The translations under genes were made by a program, and so were the position numbers. Shown here piece by piece: positions 16,654 to 25,526 of a stretch of DNA of 64,000 nt. Position 1 is the first letter of the stretch. Every line of letters begins with the position of its first letter. A model generated the notes under the pieces. It was not told where the DNA came from, made no database searches, and saw only the letters and a list, made by a program, of their open reading frames with translations. The DNA is taken from the NCBI RefSeq assembly GCF_016458235.1, contig NZ_JAEMHK010000020.1:39971-103970 (forward strand), in the 5' to 3' direction. The stretch is from Geomonas propionica (lineage in GTDB: Bacteria > Desulfobacterota > Desulfuromonadia > Geobacterales > Geobacteraceae).

Positions 16654-17022
16654 ATGGAAATTTTCGCCATCATAGCAGAAAGACGAATCCAGGAAGCCAT
16701 CGAGCGCGGCGACTTCGACAACCTCCCCGGGCGCGGCAAGCCTCTGGTGCAGGAAGACCTGTCTGCGGTACCCGAAGAATTGCGCATGGCCTACAAGGTA
16801 CTCAAAAACGCAGGCTGCGTTCCTCCCGAGGTGGAGTTGACCAACGAGGTGGCTTCACTGCGTCGGCTAATCCTGGATATGGAGGAGAGCGAAGAGCGGA
16901 TGAAGAAGGTGCGAGAACTTAACTTCAAACTGATGAAGCTCGAGATGACCCGTAAGCGCCCTCTCTCACTGGACCTACTCCCCGAGTATCAGGATAAACT
17001 CCTCGACAAGCTACAGGGGTGA
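16654..17022 (+). CDS. DUF1992 (DnaJ-C28-like) domain protein
   Basis: The product is 122 aa. It carries the DUF1992 hallmark EIFAIIAERRIQEAIERG, then FDNLPGRGKPL and PEELRMAYKVLKNAG, and continues with a charged helix (RRLILDMEESEERMKKVREL). Related proteins are YhdN-like and the conserved part of DNAJC28. The role is unknown; a chaperone link is only by name. The SD is weak (TCGGA). Confidence 0.88.
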   Translation: MEIFAIIAERRIQEAIERGDFDNLPGRGKPLVQEDLSAVPEELRMAYKVLKNAGCVPPEVELTNEVASLRRLILDMEESEERMKKVRELNFKLMKLEMTRKRPLSLDLLPEYQDKLLDKLQG

Positions 17023-17124
17023 CAAATCGTTTTATCTTTATCCTTGAAATGATCCACCTCGTTCGGTATGGTGCCAGTGGTAAACACTACGCTCCCCTCC
17101 GATAACGATCCCAAAGGAACCCAG

Positions 17125-17535
17125 ATGGAAAAACTAGACGAGGCGCTGGTAACCATGCGCCAGAACACGACGGACGGCAAAAAGCAGTCCGCATTCTATG
17201 ACATCTTTCTCAACGCCTCCTTTTTCGTCCCCATTCTCGCGGAAAGCGAGCAGAAGGAAGAAGCGGGCGGCGTGGTGCCGCTGATCGCCGAGGCTGACGG
17301 TAAAGACTACCTGATGCTTTTCAGCACGGTGGAGCGCCTTCAGGCTTGGGAGCCCGCAGCCCCTTATATCGAGGTCCCCGGTCACCTGCTCGCACTGACC
17401 ACGGTGGAGCCCCTGAACTGGGCGCTTAACGTCGGCACCGAATACTCCAAGGAGTTCCATCCCGAAGAGATCGCCTGGCTTAGGGACGCGGTTGAGCGTT
17501 GCAACGCCGAGGCGGCTGGTAATCAGCAGGCTTGA
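17125..17535 (+). CDS. SseB-like N-terminal domain protein
   Basis: The product is 136 aa. It has the SseB domain layout: FYDIFLNASFFVPI at the start, PLIAEADGKDYLMLFSTVERLQAW in the middle, and LNVGTEYSKEFHPEEIAWL at the end. SseB was named for a serine-sensitivity phenotype in E. coli and its biochemical role is unclear. The ATG at 17125 follows AAAGGAACC; the open frame extends 19 codons upstream without similarity. Confidence 0.8.
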   Translation: MEKLDEALVTMRQNTTDGKKQSAFYDIFLNASFFVPILAESEQKEEAGGVVPLIAEADGKDYLMLFSTVERLQAWEPAAPYIEVPGHLLALTTVEPLNWALNVGTEYSKEFHPEEIAWLRDAVERCNAEAAGNQQA

Positions 17536-17625
17536 TGATCTCCCCGGGCGGGGTCCCGCCCGTTACCATCGCTGAGGAATAGAACTTGAAGGGGCAGCCA
17601 GACCGGATGCCTCCCCCAAAACAAG

Positions 17626-17656
17626 AAAAGGGGCAGCCGTAACGGCCGCCCCTTTT
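17626..17656. terminator. Bidirectional intrinsic terminator between convergent genes
   Basis: AAAAGGGGC and GCCCCTTTT flank a GCCGTAACGGC stem-loop. The gene for the SseB-like protein (plus strand) and the SPOR gene (minus strand) converge on it, and A/T runs are present on both sides. Confidence 0.9.
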
Positions 17657-17683
17657 GCTTTCAAGCTTTTTGTATCCCTGCGT

Positions 17684-19666
17684 CTATTTGGTCCGCGGCA
17701 CCACTGCGGTTTTGACGCCGAGCTTTTCCAGTTCGGCCCCTTTGAGCGCTGCGTCCTGTTCGCTTTTGAAAGAACCGGCTGTCAGGATGAAGGTGGGCAC
17801 CTGAACCACTGTCGGCCTCAGTTCCGTTGTGATACCGAACCCGGCCAGCCTCAGTTGTTCATCCACGGCGCCAACCTTGTCGAAGTACGACCCGGCATAG
17901 ACGTTGAACTTGCCATTCTTGTCCTGAAGGATGAAGTTCTCGGCCTTCGCCTTGCGCAGTTTCTGCAACATTTTCTCCGCGGTCTGCTGGTCAGAGTACT
18001 CACCGGCATGGATCCGGCTCATCTGCTCTTTTCTCTTGGGACCGGACGCCACTACCGGCTTCATCCCCGCGCTCTTGATCTTTTTCTTGATCTGAACCAT
18101 CTCCGACTTCAGTACAAAACTGCCGAAATCAAGGGTATAGCCGACGGGAGAAGCTGCACTTGCCATTGTCTGCGGTTGGGGTTGTTCCGCAACTGCAGGT
18201 GCGGCAGCGGATGCAGCAGCAGGTGCCGCAGCGTTGGCCGCACTATCGGAGGTGGTCTTCGCAGCGGCCTTGGCAGCGGCTCGCTCTGCAGCAGCTTTCT
18301 TGGCGGCAACTTTGTCGGCAATGGCCTTTTCCGCAGCAGCTTTCTTCGCCGCGGCTTTCTCTTCAGCCGCTTTTTTGGCGGCAGCTTTGTCAGCAGCAGC
18401 CTTTTCCGCAGCGGCTTTCTTGGCAGCCGCTTTGTCGGCAGCGGCTTTTTCCGCAGCCGCTTTCTTGGCAGCCGCTTTGTCGGCAGCGGCTTTTTCCGCA
18501 GCCGCTTTCTTGGCCGCGGCCTTCTCTTCAGCCGCTTTCTTGGCAGCGGCTTTGTCGGCAGCAGCTTTTTCCGCAGCCGCTTTTTTGGCAGCCTCTTTGT
18601 CCATAGCGGCCTTCTCTGCAGCTGCTTGTTTGGCCGCAGCCTTATCCGCAACGGCTTTTTCGGCAGCGGCTTTGTCAGCTACGGCTTTTTCGGCAGCAGC
18701 TTTTTGGGCCGCAGCCTTCTCGGCGGCGGCTTTCTCAACTGAGGCTTTCTCCACTGCAGCCTTGATGACCGCAGTTCGCTCAGCAACTGCCTCCTCGATG
18801 GTCGCCGGTCTTGCGGCCGAGGCCTTCGGGGCAGCTACTTGGTCTGCAGCCACTTTTCCAGCAACCGCCTCTTCAGCAGCTACTCTCTGAGCAGCCACCC
18901 TGTCCGCGGCGAGTTTGTCGGCTATCGCTCTGTCAGCTATCGCTCTGTCAGCTATCGCTCTGTCAGCAGCGACTTTCTCAGCAGCAACCTTGTCCGCAGC
19001 AACCTTGTCCGCAGAAGCCTTGTCCGCAGCAGCCTTGTCGGCAGCAGCTTTCTCCGCAGCGGCTTTCTCTGCAGCGGCTTTCTCTGCAGCGGCTTTCTCT
19101 GCAGCGGCTTTCTCTGCAGCGGCTTTCTCTGCAGCAGCTTTCTCTGCAACAGCCTTCTCGGTGGCGGCCTTCTCGGTCGCAGCTTTTTCGGCCCCACCGG
19201 CAACAGTGGGAGCGGCAACAGTGGGAGCTGCAACAGTGGGAGCGACAACAGTGGGAGCGACAACAGCGGGAGCGGCTACGGCGGGCGCCGCGGCCTCGGG
19301 CTCCGCAAGCTGCGGCGGCTGCTGACTCTGATCCTGAACCATCTTCAGCAGGCCGGGTTCCAACTTATCTGCCGCCTTCGGAAAATCCTTCAGCAGCGTC
19401 TTCAGCGTTCGTACCGCCTTGTCGTCCCTGGATGTGGCGGCGTAGGACTTGGCCAGCATGGCAAGGACTTCCTCACGCTGCGGGGAATTCGGGTATTTCT
19501 TCAGGATCCGCTCTAACCACGTGGAGGCGAAATAGTAACTGTTCTCCTTGTAGTGGTTCTTGGCTTGGGCAAACATCGACGCTTCGTCGGAGTCTGCGAA
19601 TGAGACGGAAGGAACAATCAGACAAGCCAGTACGAGTGCCACTAACAGCATGCGTATGGTGCTCAT
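17684..19666 (-). CDS. Exported SPOR-domain protein with a long Ala/Lys/Glu repeat region
   Basis: The product is 660 aa. A Sec signal peptide (1-24) is followed by a TPR-like helical region (about 28-115). Next comes a low-complexity stretch of about 350 residues built from AEKAAA, ADKAAAKKAA and VADKVAAEK units, predicted to be one long charged helix like the TolA stalk. A C-terminal region (about 500-660) has three SPOR-like units (YTLDFGSFV, SRIHAGEYSDQQTAEKML, FILTAGSFKSEQDA). SPOR domains bind denuded glycan strands of septal peptidoglycan. The protein may thus span the periplasm and act in envelope organisation or division. The repeat DNA makes length variation likely. Confidence 0.88.
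   Translation of the reverse strand: MSTIRMLLVALVLACLIVPSVSFADSDEASMFAQAKNHYKENSYYFASTWLERILKKYPNSPQREEVLAMLAKSYAATSRDDKAVRTLKTLLKDFPKAADKLEPGLLKMVQDQSQQPPQLAEPEAAAPAVAAPAVVAPTVVAPTVAAPTVAAPTVAGGAEKAATEKAATEKAVAEKAAAEKAAAEKAAAEKAAAEKAAAEKAAAEKAAADKAAADKASADKVAADKVAAEKVAADRAIADRAIADRAIADKLAADRVAAQRVAAEEAVAGKVAADQVAAPKASAARPATIEEAVAERTAVIKAAVEKASVEKAAAEKAAAQKAAAEKAVADKAAAEKAVADKAAAKQAAAEKAAMDKEAAKKAAAEKAAADKAAAKKAAEEKAAAKKAAAEKAAADKAAAKKAAAEKAAADKAAAKKAAAEKAAADKAAAKKAAEEKAAAKKAAAEKAIADKVAAKKAAAERAAAKAAAKTTSDSAANAAAPAAASAAAPAVAEQPQPQTMASAASPVGYTLDFGSFVLKSEMVQIKKKIKSAGMKPVVASGPKRKEQMSRIHAGEYSDQQTAEKMLQKLRKAKAENFILQDKNGKFNVYAGSYFDKVGAVDEQLRLAGFGITTELRPTVVQVPTFILTAGSFKSEQDAALKGAELEKLGVKTAVVPRTK
18260..19190 (-). 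repeat. Imperfect tandem DNA repeats inside the SPOR gene
   Basis: A 15-base unit GCAGCGGCTTTCTCT and longer 45- to 60-base relatives recur throughout. At least five near-identical copies run head to tail near 19050-19135, and the 18-base unit TCGCTCTGTCAGCTATCG repeats near 18920-18965. The unit length is a multiple of three, so slippage would keep the frame. Confidence 0.85.
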
Positions 19667-19909
19667 TCAAAACCTCACATGTTCAATAGAGTCTACAGTC
19701 CTAGTGCAGCTGAGACAGAAGTTTGGGGTGTTGCTGAAATTTTGGCAAGATTAGTGTACATGAAGGTCAATGTCAAAGAATAATTTAAGAATCTGGTGAC
19801 AGAAGAAACCGGTACAGGTGTCTTTTATGACAGTGGAGATGCCGCCGTCACAGATCTGCAGAATTTTGATCACGTGACAGTTTCCTATCCTTGAGTACAA
19901 TCTTGCGAT

Positions 19910-20590
19910 ATGAAAAGCATCGACTCATGGCACGAAGAGGAATTTCGGTCCCAGATGATCACTCAGGTGGTCGAGGCGTTGGGAGAAAGCGCCGACCCGG
20001 CAACGGTGGCGCGAATCTTGGCGGCCTGCACGCATGCAGTGGAAGGTTTCTGCACCGAGCGCCTCTACGCCTGCGCCGCCGGTTGCCCGCACTGCTGCGT
20101 CCTCAATGTCGCGGTCTTGCTTCCGGAGGCGATGACCATAGCGCTTTGGCTCGGCGCAAACCTTTCCGGTGAGGAACTGGCCGGGCTGCAAAAGCGGCTT
20201 GCCGCGCACCGCTCATGGGCGCGCTGGATGGACGACGACGAGCGCATCCTGAAGCAGATGTTCTGCCCGCTGCTGGACACTTACGGCGGCTGCAGCATCC
20301 ACCCCGTGCGCCCCTTCGCCTGCAGAGCAATAACTTCGCTGGACAGCCAGAGCTGCAGGGAGGCCTTTTTCCCGGCGGTGACGGACGAGGACCGGCTGGT
20401 CCCGGCAGATTTGTTCCGCAAGGCGGTCTTTGACGCCGCCTTCACCGCCCTCGCCTCCGGGTTGCGTCAGGTCGGGCTGGACGACCGCAGCATAGAGCTC
20501 GGCACCGGAGTGCTCGCCTTTCTCGAACACCCCGAGTTCGTGGAGCGATACCTGGCCGGCGAGAGGCTGCCGCGGGCAATTTGGCTGTAG
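19910..20590 (+). CDS. YkgJ-family cysteine cluster protein
   Basis: The product is 226 aa. The zinc- or iron-binding cysteine pattern of the YkgJ family is seen: CAAGCPHCC (about 55-63) and a second group in FCPLLDTYGGCSIHPVRPFACR. The function is unknown; members are often annotated as zinc/iron-chelating. It is cytoplasmic by appearance. The SD is poor and the ATG at 19910 is the first of the frame. A REP-like repeat begins about 25 bases after the stop. Confidence 0.83.
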   Translation: MKSIDSWHEEEFRSQMITQVVEALGESADPATVARILAACTHAVEGFCTERLYACAAGCPHCCVLNVAVLLPEAMTIALWLGANLSGEELAGLQKRLAAHRSWARWMDDDERILKQMFCPLLDTYGGCSIHPVRPFACRAITSLDSQSCREAFFPAVTDEDRLVPADLFRKAVFDAAFTALASGLRQVGLDDRSIELGTGVLAFLEHPEFVERYLAGERLPRAIWL

Positions 20591-20616
20591 GTCGGGCAAC
20601 TATCACAAATGACAAA

Positions 20617-20662
20617 GGCAAATCCCTCCTGTCCCCCCTTCGCAAAGGGGGGGACGCGGGTT
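20617..20662 (+). repeat. REP-like intergenic repeat, copy 4
   Basis: GGCAAATCCCTCCTGTCCCC, then CCTTCGCAAAGGGGGGGAC and GCGGGTTCG. Same orientation as copy 1, with the CTTCGCAAAG variant of the core and the GACGCGGGTT right end shared with the 30.0-kb copy. Confidence 0.8.
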
Positions 20663-20786
20663 CGCGTGCAGTGCTTCGGTGGCAGCATACGTACGTGGCG
20701 GGAAGACGGCATGTCCCCTCCTTCCCCTCGTCCTTCCTCCCCTCCTTCCTTCCTCACTCCCTTGGTTTAGGCACTCTCTCCACAAA

Positions 20787-20822
20787 AAAGAAGGGACCAG
20801 CTTGGTGGCTGATCCCTTCTTC
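20787..20822 (-). terminator. Intrinsic terminator of the cytochrome gene
   Basis: On the minus strand AAGGGATCAGC pairs with GCTGGTCCCTT, with one mismatch, and is followed by CTTTTTTG, 45 bases after the stop of the octaheme cytochrome. Confidence 0.85.
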
Positions 20823-20864
20823 GTTTAGTTTATTCCTATTCTTATCGGCTGGCGGGCTTTCGCG

Positions 20865-22259
20865 CTAGCCGCGGGGATCCTTGGCGTAGCCGAGTCCCTT
20901 CCAGTCGATGCGTCCGTTCTCGCCGTGGCAGTTCTGGCACCTGAGCGCCTTGTCCTTGGGCACGACCATGTGGTTCAACGACCAGACGGTGGTGGTCTCC
21001 ACCCAACCGTACTTGCCGCTGTAGGGAAGTCCCGCCTCCCTCATGCCTGCGGTGATGGCCTTGTTCCAGTCGAATTTGACGGAGTAGGCGCTGTCGCTTT
21101 CGGCAGGACCGATCAGGTTGGGGACGGCGATGGTCAGGTTCTCCAGGTCGTAGGGCTGCTTGGCCTGCATCACCTTGAAGGGGAATATCCTCGAATTCGG
21201 GTCACTACGCTCTCCGCGCGGCGCCGAAAGCCGGACCACCCTGGCGGGGTCGATCTTCTCTCCCAATAAAACCCGCTCCACCGTCCCGTTGTACCACATC
21301 AAGTTGGGGGTTAGGTCCTTGCCTAACACCAGATCTCCCCTCGTCTTGTCATAAGACCTGAGTGGATCGCCGCCGGTCTTTTGGTCCTTGCCCGCGGTGG
21401 ACCAGTCCCAGGAAAGCACGGTGGGGCTTCCCTTGGCGTAGGTCGGTATGTGGCAGGTCTGGCAGGCGACCCTTTTCATGTGCTTGTTGAGGATGGCAAT
21501 CTTGTGCAGATCACCCTTATGGCAATCGGTGCACCCCATGGCGCGCGGGCCGGAGCCCGGAGACACGGAGATCGCCTCACCCCTCACGTCGTGGTTGGCC
21601 GCCTTGTGACAGGACTCGCAGGTGAGTCCTTTGGCTCCCATGTGGACGTCGAAGTCGGGAGTCGGGTCGGCGAGGTTCGCATCGAGATCGCCGTGTTTGT
21701 AGTTTTCTCCGCCGCCGCTGTAGAAGTGGCAGTTGCCGCAGGCGGCGCGGGTCGGGCGCGAGATGGACTGCGAGGCCAATCCCAGGTTCACCGGTTCCCA
21801 CACCTTGCCGGCGGGATATTCCTTGTGCTCGCCTTGGTAAACCGGGTGCCCCGCCCCCAGGGGGTACTTCTTGTAGGTGCCGCTGGTGTCGTGGCAGATG
21901 AGGCAGTCGATGTTCTCGGTCTTGGTGAAGTCGAAGGAATCGTCCTGCCAGCCGTAACCGGCATGACAACTGGTACAGCCGGGAAGGTTCGAGGGGACGG
22001 CGAGGCAAAAGGAATTGCCGAGCGCGTTTTTCTTGCCGTAGTCGACGGTCTTGCCGTTCAGGGTCTGCTTTTTACTCCAGTTCCAGTGCACTGTCTCGGT
22101 AATCTGTTTGGTCAGTTTTTCATGGCACCCGGAGCAGGTCCTGGTTACCTCGGGCCCGGTGTGAAAGGGGCCGGAAATGACGCGATGGGTTCCCTTAAGG
22201 GCGGCATCCGAGGTGGAAGCACAGGCCAAGGCGAGAAATAACAGCAGGTATTTCCTCAT
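20865..22259 (-). CDS. Octaheme c-type cytochrome, tetrathionate reductase (OTR) family
   Basis: The product is 464 aa with a signal peptide (about 1-19). Eight CxxCH heme sites are visible in order: CSGCH, CTSCH, CLICH, CGNCH, CESCH, CTDCH, CQTCH and CQNCH. The N-terminal part (ISGPFHTGPEVTRTC, then TVHWNW, YGKKNALGN and SCHAGYGWQDDSFDF) matches the octaheme OTR family known from Shewanella. That enzyme reduces tetrathionate, nitrite and hydroxylamine in vitro, but its in vivo role is unsettled. It should act in the periplasm. It is monocistronic with a good terminator. No partner quinol oxidase adjoins it, so electrons probably come from a shared periplasmic cytochrome pool. Confidence 0.92.
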   Translation of the reverse strand: MRKYLLLFLALACASTSDAALKGTHRVISGPFHTGPEVTRTCSGCHEKLTKQITETVHWNWSKKQTLNGKTVDYGKKNALGNSFCLAVPSNLPGCTSCHAGYGWQDDSFDFTKTENIDCLICHDTSGTYKKYPLGAGHPVYQGEHKEYPAGKVWEPVNLGLASQSISRPTRAACGNCHFYSGGGENYKHGDLDANLADPTPDFDVHMGAKGLTCESCHKAANHDVRGEAISVSPGSGPRAMGCTDCHKGDLHKIAILNKHMKRVACQTCHIPTYAKGSPTVLSWDWSTAGKDQKTGGDPLRSYDKTRGDLVLGKDLTPNLMWYNGTVERVLLGEKIDPARVVRLSAPRGERSDPNSRIFPFKVMQAKQPYDLENLTIAVPNLIGPAESDSAYSVKFDWNKAITAGMREAGLPYSGKYGWVETTTVWSLNHMVVPKDKALRCQNCHGENGRIDWKGLGYAKDPRG

Positions 22260-22421
22260 GTGTGAGACCTCGCGATCTGGATCTTTGGGCGGACGCTCCG
22301 CACAAGAGCAGGGTCGCCAGGATCAACCTGGGTGCCCCTTTACCCTTTTTTACCGTGGAACACATTATATTTGATGGGTAGTCTAGTCAATGACAAATTG
22401 CTTGCAGAAGTCATCAACCTC

Positions 22422-22483
22422 GGATGCGCCGGTTCCTGTTTGAAAAAGTGCCCCCGCAGAGGCGACCGGTAAGCTGCACATCC
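22422..22483 (+). promoter_or_regulatory. Inverted-repeat structure in the metE leader
   Basis: Two nested pairings occur: GGATG (22422-22426) with CATCC (22479-22483), and CCGGT (22429-22433) with ACCGG (22465-22469). A compact folded leader about 85 bases before the metE ATG is possible. It does not match the SAM-I, SAM-II or cobalamin consensus as I know them. Confidence 0.4.
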
Positions 22484-22567
22484 AGGCGAAGCTGATACAA
22501 TTGTCAACTTGTCGTTCGCTGAAATGCGGCGGCTTTCATTCGATCACAGTATGCAGAGGAGAAACAC

Positions 22568-24871
22568 ATGCCAGTCCTTGCAACGGTGCTAGGCCACCCC
22601 AGAATCGGTATCGCGAGAGAGTTGAAGAAGGCGCTCGAGGCTTACTGGAGCGGCGCGTCCCCGGCGGAATCGCTTCTGGCGACTGCGCAAGAAATCCGTA
22701 CCCGGCACTGGTCCATGATGAAGCAGGCCGGCCTGGACCAGATCCCGTGCAACGACTTCTCGCTCTATGATCACATGCTGGACATGGCCGTCACCGTCGG
22801 CGCCATACCGCCCCGGTTCCGAAGCATCGCCGCCCCCTTGAACCGCTACTTCGCTATGGCCCACGGGGTCCAAGACCGCGGCGCCGGCATAGACCTCTCT
22901 CCCCTGGAGATGACCAAGTGGTTCGACACCAATTACCACTACATCGTCCCGGAACTGGACGCGGGCCAGTCTTTCGTCCTGGACCCCACCAAGATAGCGG
23001 CGGAGCTGGCAGAAGCACAGGCTCTGGGGGTGACGCCCCGCCCGGTGCTTCCGGGTCCGATCACCTTCCTGAAGCTGTCCAAGTTTGCCGACAACGTCTC
23101 CGGCATGGAAACCCTTGACCTGTTGCCGCGCCTGCTCCCGGTCTACGAGGAGTTGCTGGCGCTTCTCGCCGGCCACGGCGTCACCTGGCTCCAACTCGAC
23201 GAACCATGCCTGTGCTTCGACCTGGACCAGCGTAGCGCGCAGGCATATCGCACCGCCCTGGGGCGGCTGGCCGCGGTGGCCAAACGTCCCGCCCTGCTGG
23301 TGGCGGGGTACTTCGGGTCGATCGGGGAAAACGCGAGTCTCATCATGGAATCGGGATGCGAGGCGCTCCATGTCGACCTGGTGCGCGCACCGGCGGACCT
23401 CGAAGCCATGCTGACGGGGCTACCGGGACGGATGAAACTGTCGCTCGGGGTCGTCGACGGGCGCAATATCTGGCGCACCGATCTGGAACAGGCCCAACGC
23501 ATGGTCCGGCGCGCCGTTACTACCCTCGGCAGCGATCGGGTCATGGTCGCCAGTTCCTGCTCGCTCATGCACGTTCCGGTGGACCTGGATGCCGAGACCA
23601 GGCTCGACGCGGAGTTGAAAAGCTGGATGGCGTTTGCGGCACAGAAGGTCGCCGAGGTGCGCCTGCTTGCCGACGCCGCCGAGCAGGAACAGCCGCAGGG
23701 GGCGGTATTCGAGCAGGCCGCAGCGGCGCTCGCCCGCCGTCGGGCAGCCGCAGCCGCCGACAACCCCATGGTGCGTCACCGAGCGGCGCAGGTGACCGAA
23801 GCCATGGCCAGGCGCAGCGCCCCCTTCGCGGAGCGGAGCGCCAGACAGAGGCTGCGCTTCAGCCTGCCCATGCTTCCCACCACTACCATCGGTTCCTTCC
23901 CCCAGTCCAGGGAGGTGCGCGAGGCGCGTTCGAAGTGGCGCAGCGGCGCGCTGGACAGCCAAGGGTACCAGGATTTCCTGCGCGCCGAGATCAGGCGCTG
24001 CATCGAGAGGCAGGAGCAGCTCGGGCTGGACGTGCTGGTGCACGGCGAATTCGAGCGCACCGACATGGTCGAGTATTTCGGCGAACAACTGGACGGTTTC
24101 GCCTTCACCCAGAACGGGTGGGTACAAAGCTACGGGTCGCGCTGCGTCAAGCCGCCGGTCCTCTACGGCGACGTGGCACGCCCGCGTGCCATGACCGTGG
24201 AATGGAGCAGTTTCGCCCAGTCGCTCAGCAAGCGCCCGGTCAAGGGGATGCTCACCGGCCCGGTCACCATCCTGCAGTGGTCCTTCGTGCGCAACGACCA
24301 GCCCCGCGCCGAGACCTGCCGGCAGATCGCACTTGCGCTGCGCGACGAGGTGGCCGACCTGGAGCAGGCGGGCATCGCCATGATCCAGGTGGACGAACCC
24401 GCCATCCGCGAGGGGCTGCCGCTGCGCCGGCGCGACTGGGCCGAGTACCTGGAGTGGGCGGTCGCCTCCTTCTGCCTCGCCACCGCCGGGGTTCGCGACG
24501 AGACCCAGATCCACACCCACATGTGCTACTCCGAATTCGGCGACATCCTCCCCGCCATCGTCGCCATGGACGCCGACGTCCTCTCCATGGAATCCTCGCG
24601 CTCCCGCATGGAACCCTTGGAGCATTTCCGGCAGCACGGCTACCCCAACGACGTCGGCCCCGGCATCTACGATATCCACTCGCCGCGCGTCCCCACCGTC
24701 GAGGAGATGACGACGCTCTTACGGCTTGCGGCAGAAGTCCTGCCGGTGGAGCGGCTCTGGGTGAACCCAGACTGCGGCCTGAAGACACGCGGCTGGCCTG
24801 AGATAGAGGCATCACTGGCCAACATGGTGCAGGCGGCGCGACAGGTCCGCCTCCAGCTCGCCCCCGCCTAG
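22568..24871 (+). CDS. metE: Cobalamin-independent methionine synthase
   Basis: The product is 767 aa, the full family length. MetE transfers the methyl group of 5-methyltetrahydropteroyl-triglutamate to homocysteine, the last step of methionine synthesis, in the cytoplasm. The C-terminal zinc site is seen: His651 and Cys653 in IHTHMCYSEF and Cys736 in NPDCGLKTRGW, exactly ten residues later than E. coli His641, Cys643 and Cys726. The N-terminal duplicated barrel (MPVLATVLGHPRIG, YHYIVPEL) is complete. GAGGAG precedes the ATG. A folded leader lies upstream and a terminator follows. Confidence 0.97.
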   Translation: MPVLATVLGHPRIGIARELKKALEAYWSGASPAESLLATAQEIRTRHWSMMKQAGLDQIPCNDFSLYDHMLDMAVTVGAIPPRFRSIAAPLNRYFAMAHGVQDRGAGIDLSPLEMTKWFDTNYHYIVPELDAGQSFVLDPTKIAAELAEAQALGVTPRPVLPGPITFLKLSKFADNVSGMETLDLLPRLLPVYEELLALLAGHGVTWLQLDEPCLCFDLDQRSAQAYRTALGRLAAVAKRPALLVAGYFGSIGENASLIMESGCEALHVDLVRAPADLEAMLTGLPGRMKLSLGVVDGRNIWRTDLEQAQRMVRRAVTTLGSDRVMVASSCSLMHVPVDLDAETRLDAELKSWMAFAAQKVAEVRLLADAAEQEQPQGAVFEQAAAALARRRAAAAADNPMVRHRAAQVTEAMARRSAPFAERSARQRLRFSLPMLPTTTIGSFPQSREVREARSKWRSGALDSQGYQDFLRAEIRRCIERQEQLGLDVLVHGEFERTDMVEYFGEQLDGFAFTQNGWVQSYGSRCVKPPVLYGDVARPRAMTVEWSSFAQSLSKRPVKGMLTGPVTILQWSFVRNDQPRAETCRQIALALRDEVADLEQAGIAMIQVDEPAIREGLPLRRRDWAEYLEWAVASFCLATAGVRDETQIHTHMCYSEFGDILPAIVAMDADVLSMESSRSRMEPLEHFRQHGYPNDVGPGIYDIHSPRVPTVEEMTTLLRLAAEVLPVERLWVNPDCGLKTRGWPEIEASLANMVQAARQVRLQLAPA

Positions 24872-24898
24872 CTTCCGGCAACGCCGCCGTTACAACGC

Positions 24899-24937
24899 AA
24901 AAGAGGGATCAGCCTGCATCGGCTCATCCCTCTTTTC
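24899..24937. terminator. Bidirectional intrinsic terminator after metE
   Basis: AAAAGAGGGATCAGCC pairs with GGCTCATCCCTCTTTT around TGCATC. The DUF3553-like gene converges from the other side, and A/T tracts are present on both strands. Confidence 0.92.
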
Positions 24938-24978
24938 ATGCGGCGACCCGGCACGGGCCGGGTGTTCGCGTAGTGTCC

Positions 24979-25242
24979 CTACCGCGCGACGGCCTTGCGC
25001 GTCGTCTTTTTCTCTTTGGGCACCAGCGCCCTGTGCGGAAGCTTCTGCTCTACCACCGCCTGCGGCACGAACGACTTCGGATCCGCCGGATGCAGGTCCT
25101 CCAGGTGGGAGCTGACGATCTTTCTGACAATGCCGTCGTTGAAGTGGATGGCGACCCAGGTCGCGCAGACCTCGGTGACCTTGCCTACACCCCACTGGCT
25201 CGCTCCGCAATGGCTTATTACATCACCTCGTTTGATGGACAT
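24979..25242 (-). CDS. DUF3553-like small protein
   Basis: The product is 87 aa. The first 60 residues (KRGDVISHCGASQWGVGKV, then WVAIHFNDGIVRKI) look like the small beta-barrel of DUF3553, which resembles the RNA-polymerase-interacting domain of CarD. The C-terminus is a basic tail (PKEKKTTRKAVAR). A nucleic-acid or polymerase-binding role is only inferred. The ATG at 25242 has AAAGGAA upstream; the longer open frame extends 73 codons into the region before the cold-shock gene terminator. Confidence 0.72.
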   Translation of the reverse strand: MSIKRGDVISHCGASQWGVGKVTEVCATWVAIHFNDGIVRKIVSSHLEDLHPADPKSFVPQAVVEQKLPHRALVPKEKKTTRKAVAR

Positions 25243-25420
25243 ATCGTTTCCTTTCTTGGTTAGCAGCATGAAAGGCGGCACACCGGAAGGACCGGTTGTG
25301 GCGTGCGACGGGACAATGTCACTTCCGGGGTGTGGCCCGGAGGTACAGCGCCGGATAAAGTACCTGTTGACGCTGTCACAAAGCCCGGTGGTGCGGGTGT
25401 GGCGGTGATCTGGAGGAGGG

Positions 25421-25461
25421 ACAAAAAGATGTGGCCCCCGAGGTTGGTTCAAGGGGGCCAC
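25421..25461 (-). terminator. Intrinsic terminator of the cold-shock gene
   Basis: GTGGCCCCC (25431-25439) and GGGGGCCAC (25453-25461) form a perfect 9-bp stem. On the minus strand ATCTTTTTGT follows. Confidence 0.92.
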
Positions 25462-25526
25462 GTCCTTAGAAGAGCTGTACGGGGCAGGCCAGGCAGAACC
25501 TGATTGCCTCGCCAGGGGTGCTTCAG

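Noticed and set aside
19040..19145. Possible CRISPR array in the repeated 15-base units
   Set aside because: There are no unique spacers; the units are contiguous codon repeats inside a gene.
18234..19516. Several long plus-strand frames with Ala/Ser/Phe or Gln/Leu repeats opposite the SPOR gene
   Set aside because: They mirror the triplet repeats of the SPOR gene. The minus-strand frame has a signal peptide and SPOR domains; the others have none.
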